64,000 nt of DNA, taken from assembly GCA_003279685.1 (NCBI GenBank), contig QCHA01000002.1:80303-144302 (forward strand), given 5' to 3'. The notes beneath the pieces were generated by a model that was not told where the DNA came from, made no database searches, and saw only the letters and a program-made list of their open reading frames with translations. Source of the stretch: Pelagibacteraceae bacterium AG-390-L03. GTDB lineage: Bacteria; Pseudomonadota; Alphaproteobacteria; Pelagibacterales; Pelagibacteraceae. This document shows positions 33,666 through 44,951 of the stretch, in pieces (position 1 is the stretch's first letter; each line of letters begins with the position of its first letter). The position numbers and the translations under genes were made by a program.

Positions 33666-33716
33666 ATGACAAAGTATATAGTGTCTTTATTGTAAAAAAC
33701 AAGTAATGATCAAAAA

Positions 33717-34541
33717 ATGACAGATAAAAAGCCAGAACTAAGTGACGCAATGAAAAAAAAATTAGAGCCAAGAAAATTCATTAAAAATCCAATTTTAGGT
33801 ACAAAATTTACCATTGCAATTTCAAGTGCCAAGGGTGGAGTTGGCAAATCTACATTTGCAACGAATCTTGCTTTAGCCTTAAAACAAGTTGGTTGCAAAG
33901 TTGGTTTATTAGATGCTGACATTTATGGCCCATCAATTCCAAAGATGTTTGATATTAATGAAAAACCAAAAAGCGATGGTCAAAAATTAGATCCTATAAT
34001 CAAGTATGACATTCAATGTATGTCTATCGGTTTTTTAGCAGATCAACAGACACCCATGATTTGGCGTGGACCTATGGTGACAAGTGCTATTAAAACTTTT
34101 ACTCAAAAAGTTAATTGGAAAGATTTAGATTTTATAATCGTTGATATGCCTCCAGGAACTGGAGATACTCAATTAACTTTCTCACAAGAAATTAAAATGG
34201 ATGGAGCAATAATTGTCTCAACTCCTCAAGAGGTAGCTCTATTAGACGTTAAAAGAGGTATTAAAATGTTTGATAAACTGGGAGTAAAAATTTTAGGATT
34301 AGTCGATAATATGAGTTATTTTACTGGAGACGATGGAAAGAAATATAAAATTTTTGGCGAAGGTGGTGTTAAAAAAACTGCAGAAGAATTTCAAAAAGAA
34401 TTTTTAGGGGAAATACCTATTAATCCTGAAGTTGGAAAAAATGGAGATGAAGGCAAACCTATTGTTGAAGCCAATCCTCAACATGAAATTTCTAAAATTT
34501 ATTTAGATTTTGCAAATAAAATTAAATCAATTTATCTTTAA
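33717..34541 (+). CDS. mrp: Mrp/ApbC/NBP35-family P-loop ATPase (Fe-S carrier)
   Basis: [38 protein letters not shown]. Confidence 0.95.
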   Translation: MTDKKPELSDAMKKKLEPRKFIKNPILGTKFTIAISSAKGGVGKSTFATNLALALKQVGCKVGLLDADIYGPSIPKMFDINEKPKSDGQKLDPIIKYDIQCMSIGFLADQQTPMIWRGPMVTSAIKTFTQKVNWKDLDFIIVDMPPGTGDTQLTFSQEIKMDGAIIVSTPQEVALLDVKRGIKMFDKLGVKILGLVDNMSYFTGDDGKKYKIFGEGGVKKTAEEFQKEFLGEIPINPEVGKNGDEGKPIVEANPQHEISKIYLDFANKIKSIYL

Positions 34542-35469
34542 GATTAAAAGCGATCATTAACTCGTTCCACTCTCTCTTTGAAAGTCCTGAGCTTTCTACA
34601 TCAACATTTTCACCTTTAATAAGTTTTTGAATAATTACTTTTCCTTTAGCTGAAACTTCCGTTCCACCAACTCTGTAATCCATAAATGCATCGTAAGTTA
34701 TTGGAACCCATTTTTTTACTGTATCTAGCATGATATCTGCATAGATTCTAATTTCATATTGCGCATGGCTATCAGCTCTTAATCTCAAGAAATTCATCAG
34801 ATTTAATAAATCAGTTTTCCAGTACCACTGAGTATAAGTATTAAGAGTTAAATTCATTCTAGCGAGTTCTCTTGCTAATCCTTTTTTATTTTCGTCAATA
34901 GTTGAACCATCAAATCTTTCATTTAACATCGTCTCATAATTATCATAGGTTCTTTCAGCATCATTTTTTAAAAGTTCTAAAACTTCTTTAGCCTGTTCTC
35001 CCTGTAAAACATCTCCTCTGCCTTGCCTATTACTTGAAGATTGAGCAGCTAAATTTTCTGCGCTTGGTAAATAAAATTCTTTATCTAAAATTGAATATCT
35101 TGCTGAATATTCATTAACATTTGCCGTTCTGTGTCTAATCCACTGTCTTGCAATAAATATAGGAAGCTTGATATGATATTTTACTTCACACATTTCAAAC
35201 GGCGTACTATGCCAATGTCTCATTAAATATTTAATTAAACCTTTATCTGTTGAAACTTGTTTTGTACCTTTGCCGTAAGAAACTCTTGCTGATTGAACTA
35301 TAGATGTATCATCACCCATGTAATCAATTACTCTTACAAAACCATGGTCTAAAGCTGGAATAGCTTCATAAAGAATTTTTTCAAGTTCTGGAGCAGTAAC
35401 CCTTTTTGTTGGATTGCTCTGACTTTGTTGATTTTTTATTTCGTCTGCCTGTTCTTTTGTTAATTTCAT
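34522..35469 (-). CDS. thyX: Flavin-dependent thymidylate synthase
   Basis: [15 protein letters not shown] (RHRxxxxNExSxR motif); start at ATG 35467-35469 chosen because the track extension to 35592 is antisense to the tmRNA acceptor piece. Confidence 0.95.
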   Translation of the reverse strand: MKLTKEQADEIKNQQSQSNPTKRVTAPELEKILYEAIPALDHGFVRVIDYMGDDTSIVQSARVSYGKGTKQVSTDKGLIKYLMRHWHSTPFEMCEVKYHIKLPIFIARQWIRHRTANVNEYSARYSILDKEFYLPSAENLAAQSSSNRQGRGDVLQGEQAKEVLELLKNDAERTYDNYETMLNERFDGSTIDENKKGLARELARMNLTLNTYTQWYWKTDLLNLMNFLRLRADSHAQYEIRIYADIMLDTVKKWVPITYDAFMDYRVGGTEVSAKGKVIIQKLIKGENVDVESSGLSKREWNELMIAFNLKDKLI

Positions 35470-35514
35470 GATTGTTATTGAATCTGTTGTAAATCCTTTT
35501 ATATTAATAATGTT

Positions 35515-35775
35515 GGTTTTCCAACTACGACGATAAACGAATTTCGTAATAACCATTGCGGACGTGGGGGCAGTACCCACCACCTCCACCATTACAACTT
35601 ATGGGGGTGAACTAGATTCGACGGATGACTAAAGGCTATTCTTTCGTTCGGGATTGTTCCACCGTGACGGGCTAATTTATAATTGCTAACGAAAGTTACG
35701 CACTTGCTGCCTAATTAACTTTGTTAATTAAGTAGACGGGGTTTGGGGCACCTGGCAACAGAACGCCCCTATTTA
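35515..35775 (+). ncRNA. ssrA: Circularly permuted two-piece tmRNA (acceptor piece about 35515-35591, coding piece about 35603-35775)
   Basis: Acceptor piece ends GTGGGGGCAGTACCCACCACCTCCACCA; coding piece starts GGGGGTGAACTAGATTCGACGG and pairs GGGGGUG/CACCUCC with G.U at position 3; tag frame GCTAACGAAAGTTACGCACTTGCTGCCTAA = ANESYALAA*; downstream GGGGCACCTGGCAACAGAACGCCCC element. Outer ends approximate. Confidence 0.92.
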
Positions 35776-35938
35776 TTTGTTAATTTAGTTTGCCACATCA
35801 AGTTTATTAAAAAATATGAGCAATCAATTCAGCCAATAAATGAAAAAAGTTTGATCAGAACCTATTATAAAAGAAACTTGGTTATAGTTAACAATATAAA
35901 TATTGTTATAAGATCTTTTAATAAAAAAAATAAATAAT

Positions 35939-36712
35939 ATGTATTCAAAATATAAAAAAAATTACTTTTCTCAAAATGGAGAGGATGGAATAATTGAAAA
36001 AATCATTAGTGACTTAAAAATAACTAAAAAATTGTTTGTTTGTGAATTTGGAGCATGGGATGGTGTTTTTTTATCAAATACATTTAATTTAGTGAAAAAA
36101 TTTAATGCTATAGCATTATTGATTGAAGGTGATAGTGAAAGATTTAATGATTTGATTAAAACATCAAAAAAAAATCCATCAATAATTCCAGTAAAAAAAT
36201 ATGTAAAATCAAGTGGACACTGTTGTTTAGATGAAATTCTTAAAGAAAATAATTTTCCTAATAATTTTGATGTACTTTCAATAGATATAGACAGCAATGA
36301 TTTAGAAATTTGGGAAAGTTTAAATAATTATAATCCAAAAATTGTTGTGATTGAAATTAATTCAGGGATTTTACCTGGGATTGAACAAAAACATAACTTG
36401 GAAGATAATAAACAAGGAAACTCTTTTACATCGACCTTAATCGTAGCTAATAAAAAAGGATATTCATTAATCGTTCACACTGGTAATTTAATTTTTTTAA
36501 GAAATGACTTAATAAATAAAATTGAATTCAATCAAGAACTATTAAATGATCCCAATAAACTTTTTGATTATGATTGGATTAATGTTAAAAAAAAAGATAA
36601 TAATATTATTATCAGAATATTAAAAACCTTAATTCCAAAATTTATAAGAAAAAATATTTCATCAAGTTTAAAATATAATATTATACGAATTTTAAATAAG
36701 ATTAATAAATAG
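35939..36712 (+). CDS. FkbM-like / methyltransferase-fold protein, function uncertain
   Basis: YFSQNGEDGIIEKII...LFVCEFGAWDGVFLSNT...LLIEGD...FDVLSIDIDSNDLEIW, resembling SAM-binding fold motifs. Confidence 0.6.
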   Translation: MYSKYKKNYFSQNGEDGIIEKIISDLKITKKLFVCEFGAWDGVFLSNTFNLVKKFNAIALLIEGDSERFNDLIKTSKKNPSIIPVKKYVKSSGHCCLDEILKENNFPNNFDVLSIDIDSNDLEIWESLNNYNPKIVVIEINSGILPGIEQKHNLEDNKQGNSFTSTLIVANKKGYSLIVHTGNLIFLRNDLINKIEFNQELLNDPNKLFDYDWINVKKKDNNIIIRILKTLIPKFIRKNISSSLKYNIIRILNKINK

Positions 36713-36746
36713 AAAAATCTAATTTATAAAAAAATTAAAAATTAAT

Positions 36747-39423
36747 TTAATAAAATTGTATTTTTATTTTTTTTAATTCAGCCTGAGCTGCTGCCAGTCT
36801 AGCTATTGGAACTCTGTAGGGTGAACACGAAACATAATTCAAACCTGCTTTAGAGCAAAATTCAATACTTTTTGGGTCTCCACCATGTTCACCACAGATC
36901 CCAAGCTTCAATTTTTTATTTTGACTTTTACCTTTATCAACAGCAATCTCAACTAAGTCTGCAACACCATCATCAATAGATACGAATGGATCAATTGAAA
37001 ATATTTTGTTATCCAAATAGTCATTTAAAAACTTACCACTATCATCTCTACTAATTCCAAATGTTGTTTGTGTTAAATCATTAGTTCCAAAACTAAAAAA
37101 TTCCGCATGCTTTGCTATTTCTTTAGCTTTTATTGCAGCCCTAGGTAGCTCAATCATTGTGCCAACCAAGAATTCTATTTTAATTTTATTCAGTTTTTGA
37201 ACCTCACTTGCAATATTTATCACTAAATCTTTCATTATCTTTATTTCTGCTTCAGTAGAAACAAGGGGAATCATAATTTCAGGAAAAGCTGATTTAATTT
37301 TTTTTTTTTTAAGTTCGGCTAATGCTTCGAAAATAGCTCTACATTGCATTTCGTAAATTTCTGGAAATGATATTCCCAGCCTACAACCTCTATGTCCTAA
37401 CATTGGGTTTTGTTCATGCAATTCTTCTATTCTAGTTTCAATTTCTTTCGTCGAAAGTCCTACTACATTTGCAACTTCATCAATTTCTTTACTTGTTCGT
37501 GGTAAAAACTCATGTAAAGGGGGATCCAACAATCTTACTGTAACTGGCAGACCATTCATAATTTTAAAAATTTCTACAAAATCTTTTTTTTGATGAGGCA
37601 AAAGTTTTTCAAGTGCTATTGCTCTATCCTCTTTAGTTTTTGATAGAATCATTTCACGAACAGACAAAATTCTCTCTTCATCAAAAAACATATGCTCAGT
37701 TCTACAAAGACCAATTCCTTCTGCTCCAAAATCTTTTGCTGTTTTAGTATCTCTGGGTGTCTCTGAATTAGTTCTAATATTTAATTTTCTAAAACTATCT
37801 GCCCATGACATTAGTTTTGAAAAGTCACCTGAAATTTCAGGTTTAACTGTTGCAACACTTCCTAATATGATTCTACCAGTTGATCCATCAATCGTAATAA
37901 TTTCACCTTCTTTAATTTCTAAAGATGCTGTTTTAAATGATTTGTTCTCATAATTAATATCAATTTCACTAGAACCAGAAACACAAGGTCTTCCCATACC
38001 TCTTGCAACAACAGCTGCATGACTTGTCATTCCACCTCTTGCAGTCAAAATTCCTTTAGCTGCGTGCATTCCTTGAATGTCTTCTGGTGACGTTTCCACT
38101 CTTACTAAAATCGTATCTTGCATCATTCCAGTCAGTCTTTCAGCCTCTTCAGAGGTAAAAACGACTTTTCCACTTGCAGCACCTGGTGAAGCTGGCAAAC
38201 CATTGGCAATAACATTTATCGAGCTTTTTTCATCTAATGTAGGATGAAGTAAAGTGTCTAATGAATTTGGATCAATTCTTAGAACAGCCTTTTTTTTTGA
38301 AATTAGTTTCTCTTTAACCATATCAACTGCAATCTTTACCGCTGATTTCGCAGTTCTTTTTCCAGATCTAGTTTGAAGCATCCATAGTTTTTTATTTTCA
38401 ACAGTAAATTCTACATCTTGCATATCTTTGTAATGCTTTTCTAATTTTTTTAAAATTTTGTGAAGTTGTCTATAAACATTTGGCATAACCTCTTCCATTG
38501 ATGGTGCTTTTACTTTGGCCTGTTGTCTTGCTTTTTTAGTTATGTATTGGGGTGTTCTAGTTCCAGCTACAACATCTTCACCTTGAGCATTTATTAAATA
38601 TTCACCATAAATTTCATTTAATCCATCAGAAGGGTTTCTTGTAAAGACCACTCCAGTTGCACAATCATCACCCATATTACCAAAAACCATTGATTGAACA
38701 TTTACTGCTGTGCCCCATTCAGCAGGGATTTGATTTAATTTTCTATAAACTTTTGCTCTGTTACTTTCCCAAGACAAAAATACTGCATTAATTGCACCCA
38801 ATAATTGCTGATACACATCTTGGGGAAAATCTTTTTTGGTTTTTTCTTTAACAGTTCTTTTAAAATCAACTATTAAACCATCCCAATCATTTTCATCAAG
38901 ATCTGTATCTAAGAGAACTCCTTTTGTGAGCTTATAATTTTCAATTAATTCCTCAAAATGATAACCTTCGACTCCCATTACTACATTTCCATACATTTGA
39001 ATAAACCTTCTGTAGCTATCTTTAGCAAATCTTCCGTTTGAAGTTTTTGAAGCTAAGGCATTTACAGTCTTATCGTTTAAACCTAAGTTTAAAATTGTAT
39101 CCATCATACCCGGCATAGACACTCTTGCTCCAGATCTTACGGAAAGTAATAAAGGATTTTTTAAATCACCAAATTTTTTACCTACATCTTTTTCAACGAT
39201 ATTTAATTCTTTTTTTATTTGGGATACTAAATTTTTATTCAATTTTTTTTTTATCTTTATAAAAAATTTCACACACTTTTGTTGAAATTGTAAATCCTGG
39301 TGGAACAGGAAGACCCATTCTACCCATTTCAGATAAATTAGCACCTTTCCCACCTAAAAAAATTTTAGGTTCTTTAATCTTTTTACTATCTTTAGATTTA
39401 AAATTTAAAATTAGTTTGTTCAT
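36747..39423 (-). CDS. ppdK: Pyruvate, phosphate dikinase, frame broken by one extra A in an A10 run near the N-terminus
   Basis: N-term 39235..39423 ([27 protein letters not shown]) and the rest ([18 protein letters not shown] etc.) join as ...[22 protein letters not shown]... if the A10 run (T10 on + strand, 39243-39252) is A9. Confidence 0.93.
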
Positions 39424-41489
39424 TGATGGGAATCGATTAAGGAAAAATTAACATAATAATCGAATGTTTTACATAACATTTGGATTAGTTCCAGTCTGTT
39501 TTTCTTTATTGAGAAGTCGTCTTCATTAACAATGACATTGTCAAAAAAATCAAAAATTATTTTTTTAGACTCTGCCAAATTATTGATTGATAGATCAAAA
39601 TCCTCGTCTTTATTAATATTTTGAAAGTATTTTCTTAATTCATTAATTTTTTTATATAAATTTTTTTCAATCTCAGTTTTGAAAATACCAGGGTCAGTTG
39701 TATTTGATAATTCTAATTTTTTATCTCTTAGCTCACTTTCCAAAATACTTGAGGCTCTTTTGAAACTTGCAATTACATCTATTCCATTGGGTTTATTAAT
39801 ATACTTATTTAAAGTTCTAGCCTTACCAAAAATAATCACAGATTGATCTAAATTAAGGAAACTTGTAGAGGCCAGAATAATATCACTCCGAATTTTCTCT
39901 TCTTTCATATAAAATTTTAATCTATCCATCAAAAAATTTACCAATTCGTTTTGTAGAGATTTATTCTCAAATTCAAAACCTTGATCAAGATACAAACCAG
40001 CTGAATAACTAATCAAATCTCTGATTTTAAAATCTTTTTTATTTTCAACTATTGTTTTGATTACTCCTGAGGCCAATCTTCTTAAAGCAAATGGGTCTTT
40101 TGAACTTGTTGGTTTTTGATTTATTCCAAAAAAACCTACTAGCGTATCTATCTTATCTGTAAGAGATAGTGCTATACTGTATGGCTTTTTGGGCACTTTT
40201 GAATTTAGTCCAACTGGTAAATATTGCTCACTAATAGCTTTGCAAACATCTTTCTCAAAGCCCTGAGCCTCTGCAAAATAACCTCCCATAATACCTTGAA
40301 GTTCTGGGAATTCTCCAACAAGTTCCGAGACTAAATCAACTTTACAAATGGATGCAGATAATTCAACTTTGTCTTTGCTAATTAATAATTCATCAGAAAG
40401 CATTCCACCTAGTTTTCTCATTCTTTGAACTTTGTCAAAATACGTTCCAAGTCCTTTGAAATAATTCATAGATTTAAGCATTGATACCTTTTTAACTAAG
40501 TTTTGAGATTTATCTTTTTTCCAAAAAAACTCTGCATCGTTTAATCTAGCTTCTACAACTCTTTCATTTCCAAGTTTTATTAACCCATTTATATCTTTCT
40601 TATTTGTTACAACTAAAAATTCATTTGTAATATTTCCTTTTTTATCAAATGTTGGAAAATATTTTTGATGATGCTGCATGGTAATTATTAAAATTTCCTT
40701 TGGAATATTTAGAAATTTTCTATCAAATTCACACAATATAACATTAGGTTGGTCTGTTAAATCAACAACTTCATCAAGTAACTTAGGATTATCTTCAATT
40801 ATTATATTTTTCTTATTTGAAATATCATTTAATTTTTTTTCTATAAAATTTTTTCTTAGATTGTGATCTATGATTATATTTAATTTTTTGAAAAAATTAT
40901 TATAATCTTTAAAATCAATAAATATTTTTTTCTTCTCCTCAAACTCTTTATCTATAAATGTTGAATTTGAAGAGGTTAAATGATGAAAATTAAAAGTTAA
41001 TCTTTTTTTATCAAATATTGCTAAAATTGATTTTAATGGTCTTCCCCAATTTAAATTAAAATCACTCCATCGCATAGATTTTTTCCACTGAATTTTATGT
41101 AATATTGATGGAACTAACTCTTCTAATAAATTTTGAGTATTAATTTTTTGTAATTTAGTTTTAAAAAAATAAAATTCACCTTTATCTGTTGTTTTTTTAA
41201 AAAGGTCTTTTTTATCAATATTATTTGATCTGATAAATCCTTCTAATGCTACTTCTGGGGCTTTTACATTTGGGCCTTTTATTTCTTCTGATTTAAAAGT
41301 TATCTGTTTGTGTAAACCCTCAAACAAAATAACCAGTCTATTAGGTGTTGAAAATGATGAGCTTTTTTTAAATGAAATTGATTTTTCATTAAATATTTTA
41401 ATAAAATTATTTAAAAGATCTTCTCTTAAACTCTTTTGAAGAGATGAAGGTATTTCCTCACTAAATAATTCTAAAAAAAATTCTGACAT
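39420..41489 (-). CDS. glyS: Glycyl-tRNA synthetase beta subunit
   Basis: [39 protein letters not shown]; adjacent glyQ. Confidence 0.97.
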   Translation of the reverse strand: MSEFFLELFSEEIPSSLQKSLREDLLNNFIKIFNEKSISFKKSSSFSTPNRLVILFEGLHKQITFKSEEIKGPNVKAPEVALEGFIRSNNIDKKDLFKKTTDKGEFYFFKTKLQKINTQNLLEELVPSILHKIQWKKSMRWSDFNLNWGRPLKSILAIFDKKRLTFNFHHLTSSNSTFIDKEFEEKKKIFIDFKDYNNFFKKLNIIIDHNLRKNFIEKKLNDISNKKNIIIEDNPKLLDEVVDLTDQPNVILCEFDRKFLNIPKEILIITMQHHQKYFPTFDKKGNITNEFLVVTNKKDINGLIKLGNERVVEARLNDAEFFWKKDKSQNLVKKVSMLKSMNYFKGLGTYFDKVQRMRKLGGMLSDELLISKDKVELSASICKVDLVSELVGEFPELQGIMGGYFAEAQGFEKDVCKAISEQYLPVGLNSKVPKKPYSIALSLTDKIDTLVGFFGINQKPTSSKDPFALRRLASGVIKTIVENKKDFKIRDLISYSAGLYLDQGFEFENKSLQNELVNFLMDRLKFYMKEEKIRSDIILASTSFLNLDQSVIIFGKARTLNKYINKPNGIDVIASFKRASSILESELRDKKLELSNTTDPGIFKTEIEKNLYKKINELRKYFQNINKDEDFDLSINNLAESKKIIFDFFDNVIVNEDDFSIKKNRLELIQMLCKTFDYYVNFSLIDSHQ

Positions 41490-42371
41490 TTAGCTTTGAC
41501 TATCTAACCAAATACCTGCGACCGCTTTAGTAATATCTCTAATTCTTCCTATATATCCAGCTCTTTGAGCAACGCTTATTGCTCCTCTAGCATCTAAAAT
41601 ATTAAATATATGGCTCGCTTTTAAGCATTGGTCATATGCTGGTAATGATATTTTTTTTTCTACAAGAGATATGGCTTCTTTTTCAATCATATCAAACATT
41701 TTTAATAAATTTTCAACATTTGCGTGCTCAAAATTGTATGCTGAAAATTCTTTTTCTGCTTGATGAAAAACGTCGTGATATTTTATTCCATCATCATTCC
41801 ATATTAAATCATAAACATTCTTTTGTTGCTGGGTAAACATACATATTCTTTCTAATCCGTATGTAATTTCTACTGAAACAGGTTTACATTCATATCCTGC
41901 CATTTGTTGAAAATAAGTAAATTGTGTTATTTCCATACCATCACACCAAACTTCCCAACCCAAACCTGCCGCACCAAGTGTTGGGCTTTCCCAATCATCT
42001 TCAACAAATCTTATGTCATGTTCATTGTGATCAATACCAATTAGGGACAAACTATTTAAATATAATTTTTTTATATTATCTGGTGAAGGTTTAATTAAAA
42101 CTTGAAATTGATAATAATGTTGTAATCTATTTGGATTATCACCATATCTTCCATCTGTTGGTCTTCTTGATGGTTGAACGTATGCAGCTTTCCAATGTTT
42201 TGGACCCAGTGATCTTAATGTGGTTGCGGGATGAAATGTTCCAGCACCAACTTCCATATCGTATGGCTGAAGAACAATACATCCTTTTTTACTCCAAAAT
42301 TTTTGAAGATTAAGAATTGTATCTTGAAATGATTGAAATTTTTTTTTTGGTTTTTTTATTTTAGAAACCAT
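41490..42371 (-). CDS. glyQ: Glycyl-tRNA synthetase alpha subunit
   Basis: [28 protein letters not shown]. Confidence 0.98.
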   Translation of the reverse strand: MVSKIKKPKKKFQSFQDTILNLQKFWSKKGCIVLQPYDMEVGAGTFHPATTLRSLGPKHWKAAYVQPSRRPTDGRYGDNPNRLQHYYQFQVLIKPSPDNIKKLYLNSLSLIGIDHNEHDIRFVEDDWESPTLGAAGLGWEVWCDGMEITQFTYFQQMAGYECKPVSVEITYGLERICMFTQQQKNVYDLIWNDDGIKYHDVFHQAEKEFSAYNFEHANVENLLKMFDMIEKEAISLVEKKISLPAYDQCLKASHIFNILDARGAISVAQRAGYIGRIRDITKAVAGIWLDSQS

Positions 42372-43167
42372 ATCTTTGCCAGATTGACCTTTCGTCTAAA
42401 ATATTGGCTAATTGATCTACTTGATTATTGGATGAAGAAAGTTTTTGACTTAACCAACCTTTAGATTTTTCAAATTTTTTAATAACAACATCATTTCCAA
42501 ATTTTTCTTTAAGAACTTGATGAGCATCTCCTAATCCATCTATTAACCCTAAATCTTTAGCTTTGCTTCCTGACCAAAATTCTCCAGAAAAAAGTTCTAC
42601 TTCAGATTTATTTAACTTCGATCCTCTACTTTTTTCAACTACATCAATAAAATCTTTATGTAAATCTAGCTGAATATTTTTTAATCTTTCTATGTCCTCA
42701 TTTTTTTCTTCTAAAAAAGGATCTAAAGTACTTTTGTTTTTCCCAGCTGTGTGAACTCTTCTTTCAACACCAATTTTTTTTATTAACTCTGTAAATCCAA
42801 AAGAAGAATAGATAACTCCTATAGAACCAATTATTGAACTCGAATTTGCATAAATTTCATCTCCAGCACATGAAATTAAATATCCACCAGATGCCGCAAC
42901 ATCTTCAGCAAATACAATTACTTTTTTTTTGTTATTTTTAGCTTCCTGTCTGATAAAATTATAAATCATGTGTGACTGAACTGGCGACCCACCCGGCGAG
43001 TTTATGGATATAGCTACACATGAAGCTTTTTTTAGAGAAAAAGCCTTTTTAATAATCTCCTCTTGACCAGCAAAATCGATACCTTGTTTGAATTTTCCAG
43101 CATTTCCAATAACTCCATTCAATTTGATATGAGCTACGGTCTTTTTCTTTTTTAAAAAAGAGAACAT
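42361..43167 (-). CDS. sppA: S49-family signal peptide peptidase (SppA-like)
   Basis: [35 protein letters not shown]. Confidence 0.93.
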   Translation of the reverse strand: MFSFLKKKKTVAHIKLNGVIGNAGKFKQGIDFAGQEEIIKKAFSLKKASCVAISINSPGGSPVQSHMIYNFIRQEAKNNKKKVIVFAEDVAASGGYLISCAGDEIYANSSSIIGSIGVIYSSFGFTELIKKIGVERRVHTAGKNKSTLDPFLEEKNEDIERLKNIQLDLHKDFIDVVEKSRGSKLNKSEVELFSGEFWSGSKAKDLGLIDGLGDAHQVLKEKFGNDVVIKKFEKSKGWLSQKLSSSNNQVDQLANILDERSIWQRYGF

Positions 43168-43281
43168 TATTATCCCTTATAGAATTATTTATTGAATATA
43201 TAAAATACTTATAATTGAAGAATTAGGTGCGTCAATTGATAAGTAATATATAAAACTCAAATATATTAATTTAAAATCATT

Positions 43282-44295
43282 ATGGGAACTGTAGTTCAAC
43301 TCAAGAATCAAATAAACGACTCATACTTTCAACTTAAGGATTCTGTTGAGGACAAACTAATTCTCACTGAAGAAAAGATAAAATCAAAATTAACAAGCGA
43401 TGTTGGGTTAGTACAAAAAATGACAGACTATCACATTCAAACTGGTGGAAAAAGATTAAGGGCCCTATTAACTCTTGGGTCTGCAAAATTATGTGGGTAC
43501 TCTAAAGGCTCAAGAGATATTAATTTGGCAGCTTGTGTTGAATTAATTCACAGCGCAACTTTAATGCATGATGATGTAATTGATGAAGGAAAGGTAAGAA
43601 GAGGCAAAGATACATTAAATAAAGTTTGGGACAATCATTCATCAGTTTTAATTGGGGACTATTTATTAAGTCGATGTTTTGAAATGATGGTAGAAGATGG
43701 TAATTTAGAAGTTTTAAAATTATTATCATCAACTTCTTCAAAAATTGCTCAGGGAGAGGTTTTGCAGCTTCAACATAAAGGTGAAGTTGATATGCTTGAA
43801 GAAACTTACCTTAAAATCATATCAGCAAAAACTGCTGAACTTTTTGCAGCTGCAACAAAAGTAGGAGCAATTTTATCTGACGTTGAATCTAAAGAAAAAG
43901 ATGCTCTTGAGTTCTATGGAAGAAATCTTGGATTAACTTTTCAAATTGCCGATGATACTCTTGACTACAATTCAGATTTAAAATTATTTGGTAAAAAGAT
44001 AGGTCAAGATTTTTTTGAAGGTAAAATTACTTTACCTATTATTTTACTATTTCAAAAAATAGATTTTGATGAAAAAAAATTAATAACTGAATTTTTTAAA
44101 AAAGATTTTAGAGAAAAAAATGATTTTAAAAAAATAATTGTTTTGATAAAAAAATATGACATTATAAATGAGTGCTATCAAAAAGCTCAACATTACATTA
44201 ATCTTGCCTCAAACTCTCTTACAGTATTTAAAGATACAAAAGAAAAAACTATTTTAAGAAGCCTTACTTCGTTTAGTTTAGCTAGAAATTTTTAA
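43282..44295 (+). CDS. ispB: Polyprenyl diphosphate synthase (octaprenyl-type)
   Basis: GGKRLRALLTLGSAKL, LMHDDVIDEGKVRRG, QIADDTLDY. Confidence 0.94.
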   Translation: MGTVVQLKNQINDSYFQLKDSVEDKLILTEEKIKSKLTSDVGLVQKMTDYHIQTGGKRLRALLTLGSAKLCGYSKGSRDINLAACVELIHSATLMHDDVIDEGKVRRGKDTLNKVWDNHSSVLIGDYLLSRCFEMMVEDGNLEVLKLLSSTSSKIAQGEVLQLQHKGEVDMLEETYLKIISAKTAELFAAATKVGAILSDVESKEKDALEFYGRNLGLTFQIADDTLDYNSDLKLFGKKIGQDFFEGKITLPIILLFQKIDFDEKKLITEFFKKDFREKNDFKKIIVLIKKYDIINECYQKAQHYINLASNSLTVFKDTKEKTILRSLTSFSLARNF

Positions 44296-44918
44296 GGACT
44301 TAGTAAAGATCTTATCCAATTGCCACTTTTATCAATAGTGTAATTTAATCTTTCATGAATTCTGTTTTCTCCATCTAACCAAAATTCGATTCTTGTCGGT
44401 GATAAATTCCAACCAGACCAATGGTTGGGTCTTGGTACATTGTTTTCATCATTAAATTTTTTTTTAAACTCTTTAATTGAGTTTTCAAGTTCATCTCTAT
44501 TTTTTAATTCTTTACTCTGTTTTGATGCCCAAGCTCCAATTCTACTATCATAACTTCGCGAATTGTAATATTGATCAGCTACATTGTCTTCTACTTGAAT
44601 TATTGTTCCACTAATTCTTATTTGTCTTAAAAGACTTTTCCAATGAAAACACATTGCAGCATTTGGATTTTTTTTAAGCTCATTTCCTTTTTGACTATTT
44701 AAATTAGTATAAAATACAAATCCATTTTTATTAATCTCTTTTAATAAAACCATTCTGACTGATGGTAAGTTATTTCCACTAGATGTTGCTAATGATAGAG
44801 CATTAGGATCATTGGGCTCTGATTTTTTTGCTTCATCCATCCACACTTTAAACAATTCAATAGGATCATCTAGATCTAAGAAACATTTATTGAGACCAAG
44901 TGAGTTTTTTTGATTCAT
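44292..44918 (-). CDS. pdxH: Pyridoxamine 5'-phosphate oxidase
   Basis: PSVRMVLLKEINKNGFVFYTNLNSQKG; RPNHWSGWNLSPTRIEFW. Confidence 0.96.
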   Translation of the reverse strand: MNQKNSLGLNKCFLDLDDPIELFKVWMDEAKKSEPNDPNALSLATSSGNNLPSVRMVLLKEINKNGFVFYTNLNSQKGNELKKNPNAAMCFHWKSLLRQIRISGTIIQVEDNVADQYYNSRSYDSRIGAWASKQSKELKNRDELENSIKEFKKKFNDENNVPRPNHWSGWNLSPTRIEFWLDGENRIHERLNYTIDKSGNWIRSLLSP

Positions 44919-44951
44919 AATTTAAACAAAATAATCTATACAATATAAATA

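Noticed and set aside
35743-35937. 64-aa + strand ORF MGHLATERPYLF...
   Set aside because: Starts inside the tmRNA coding piece (GGGGCACCTGGCAACAG element); no protein-like support.
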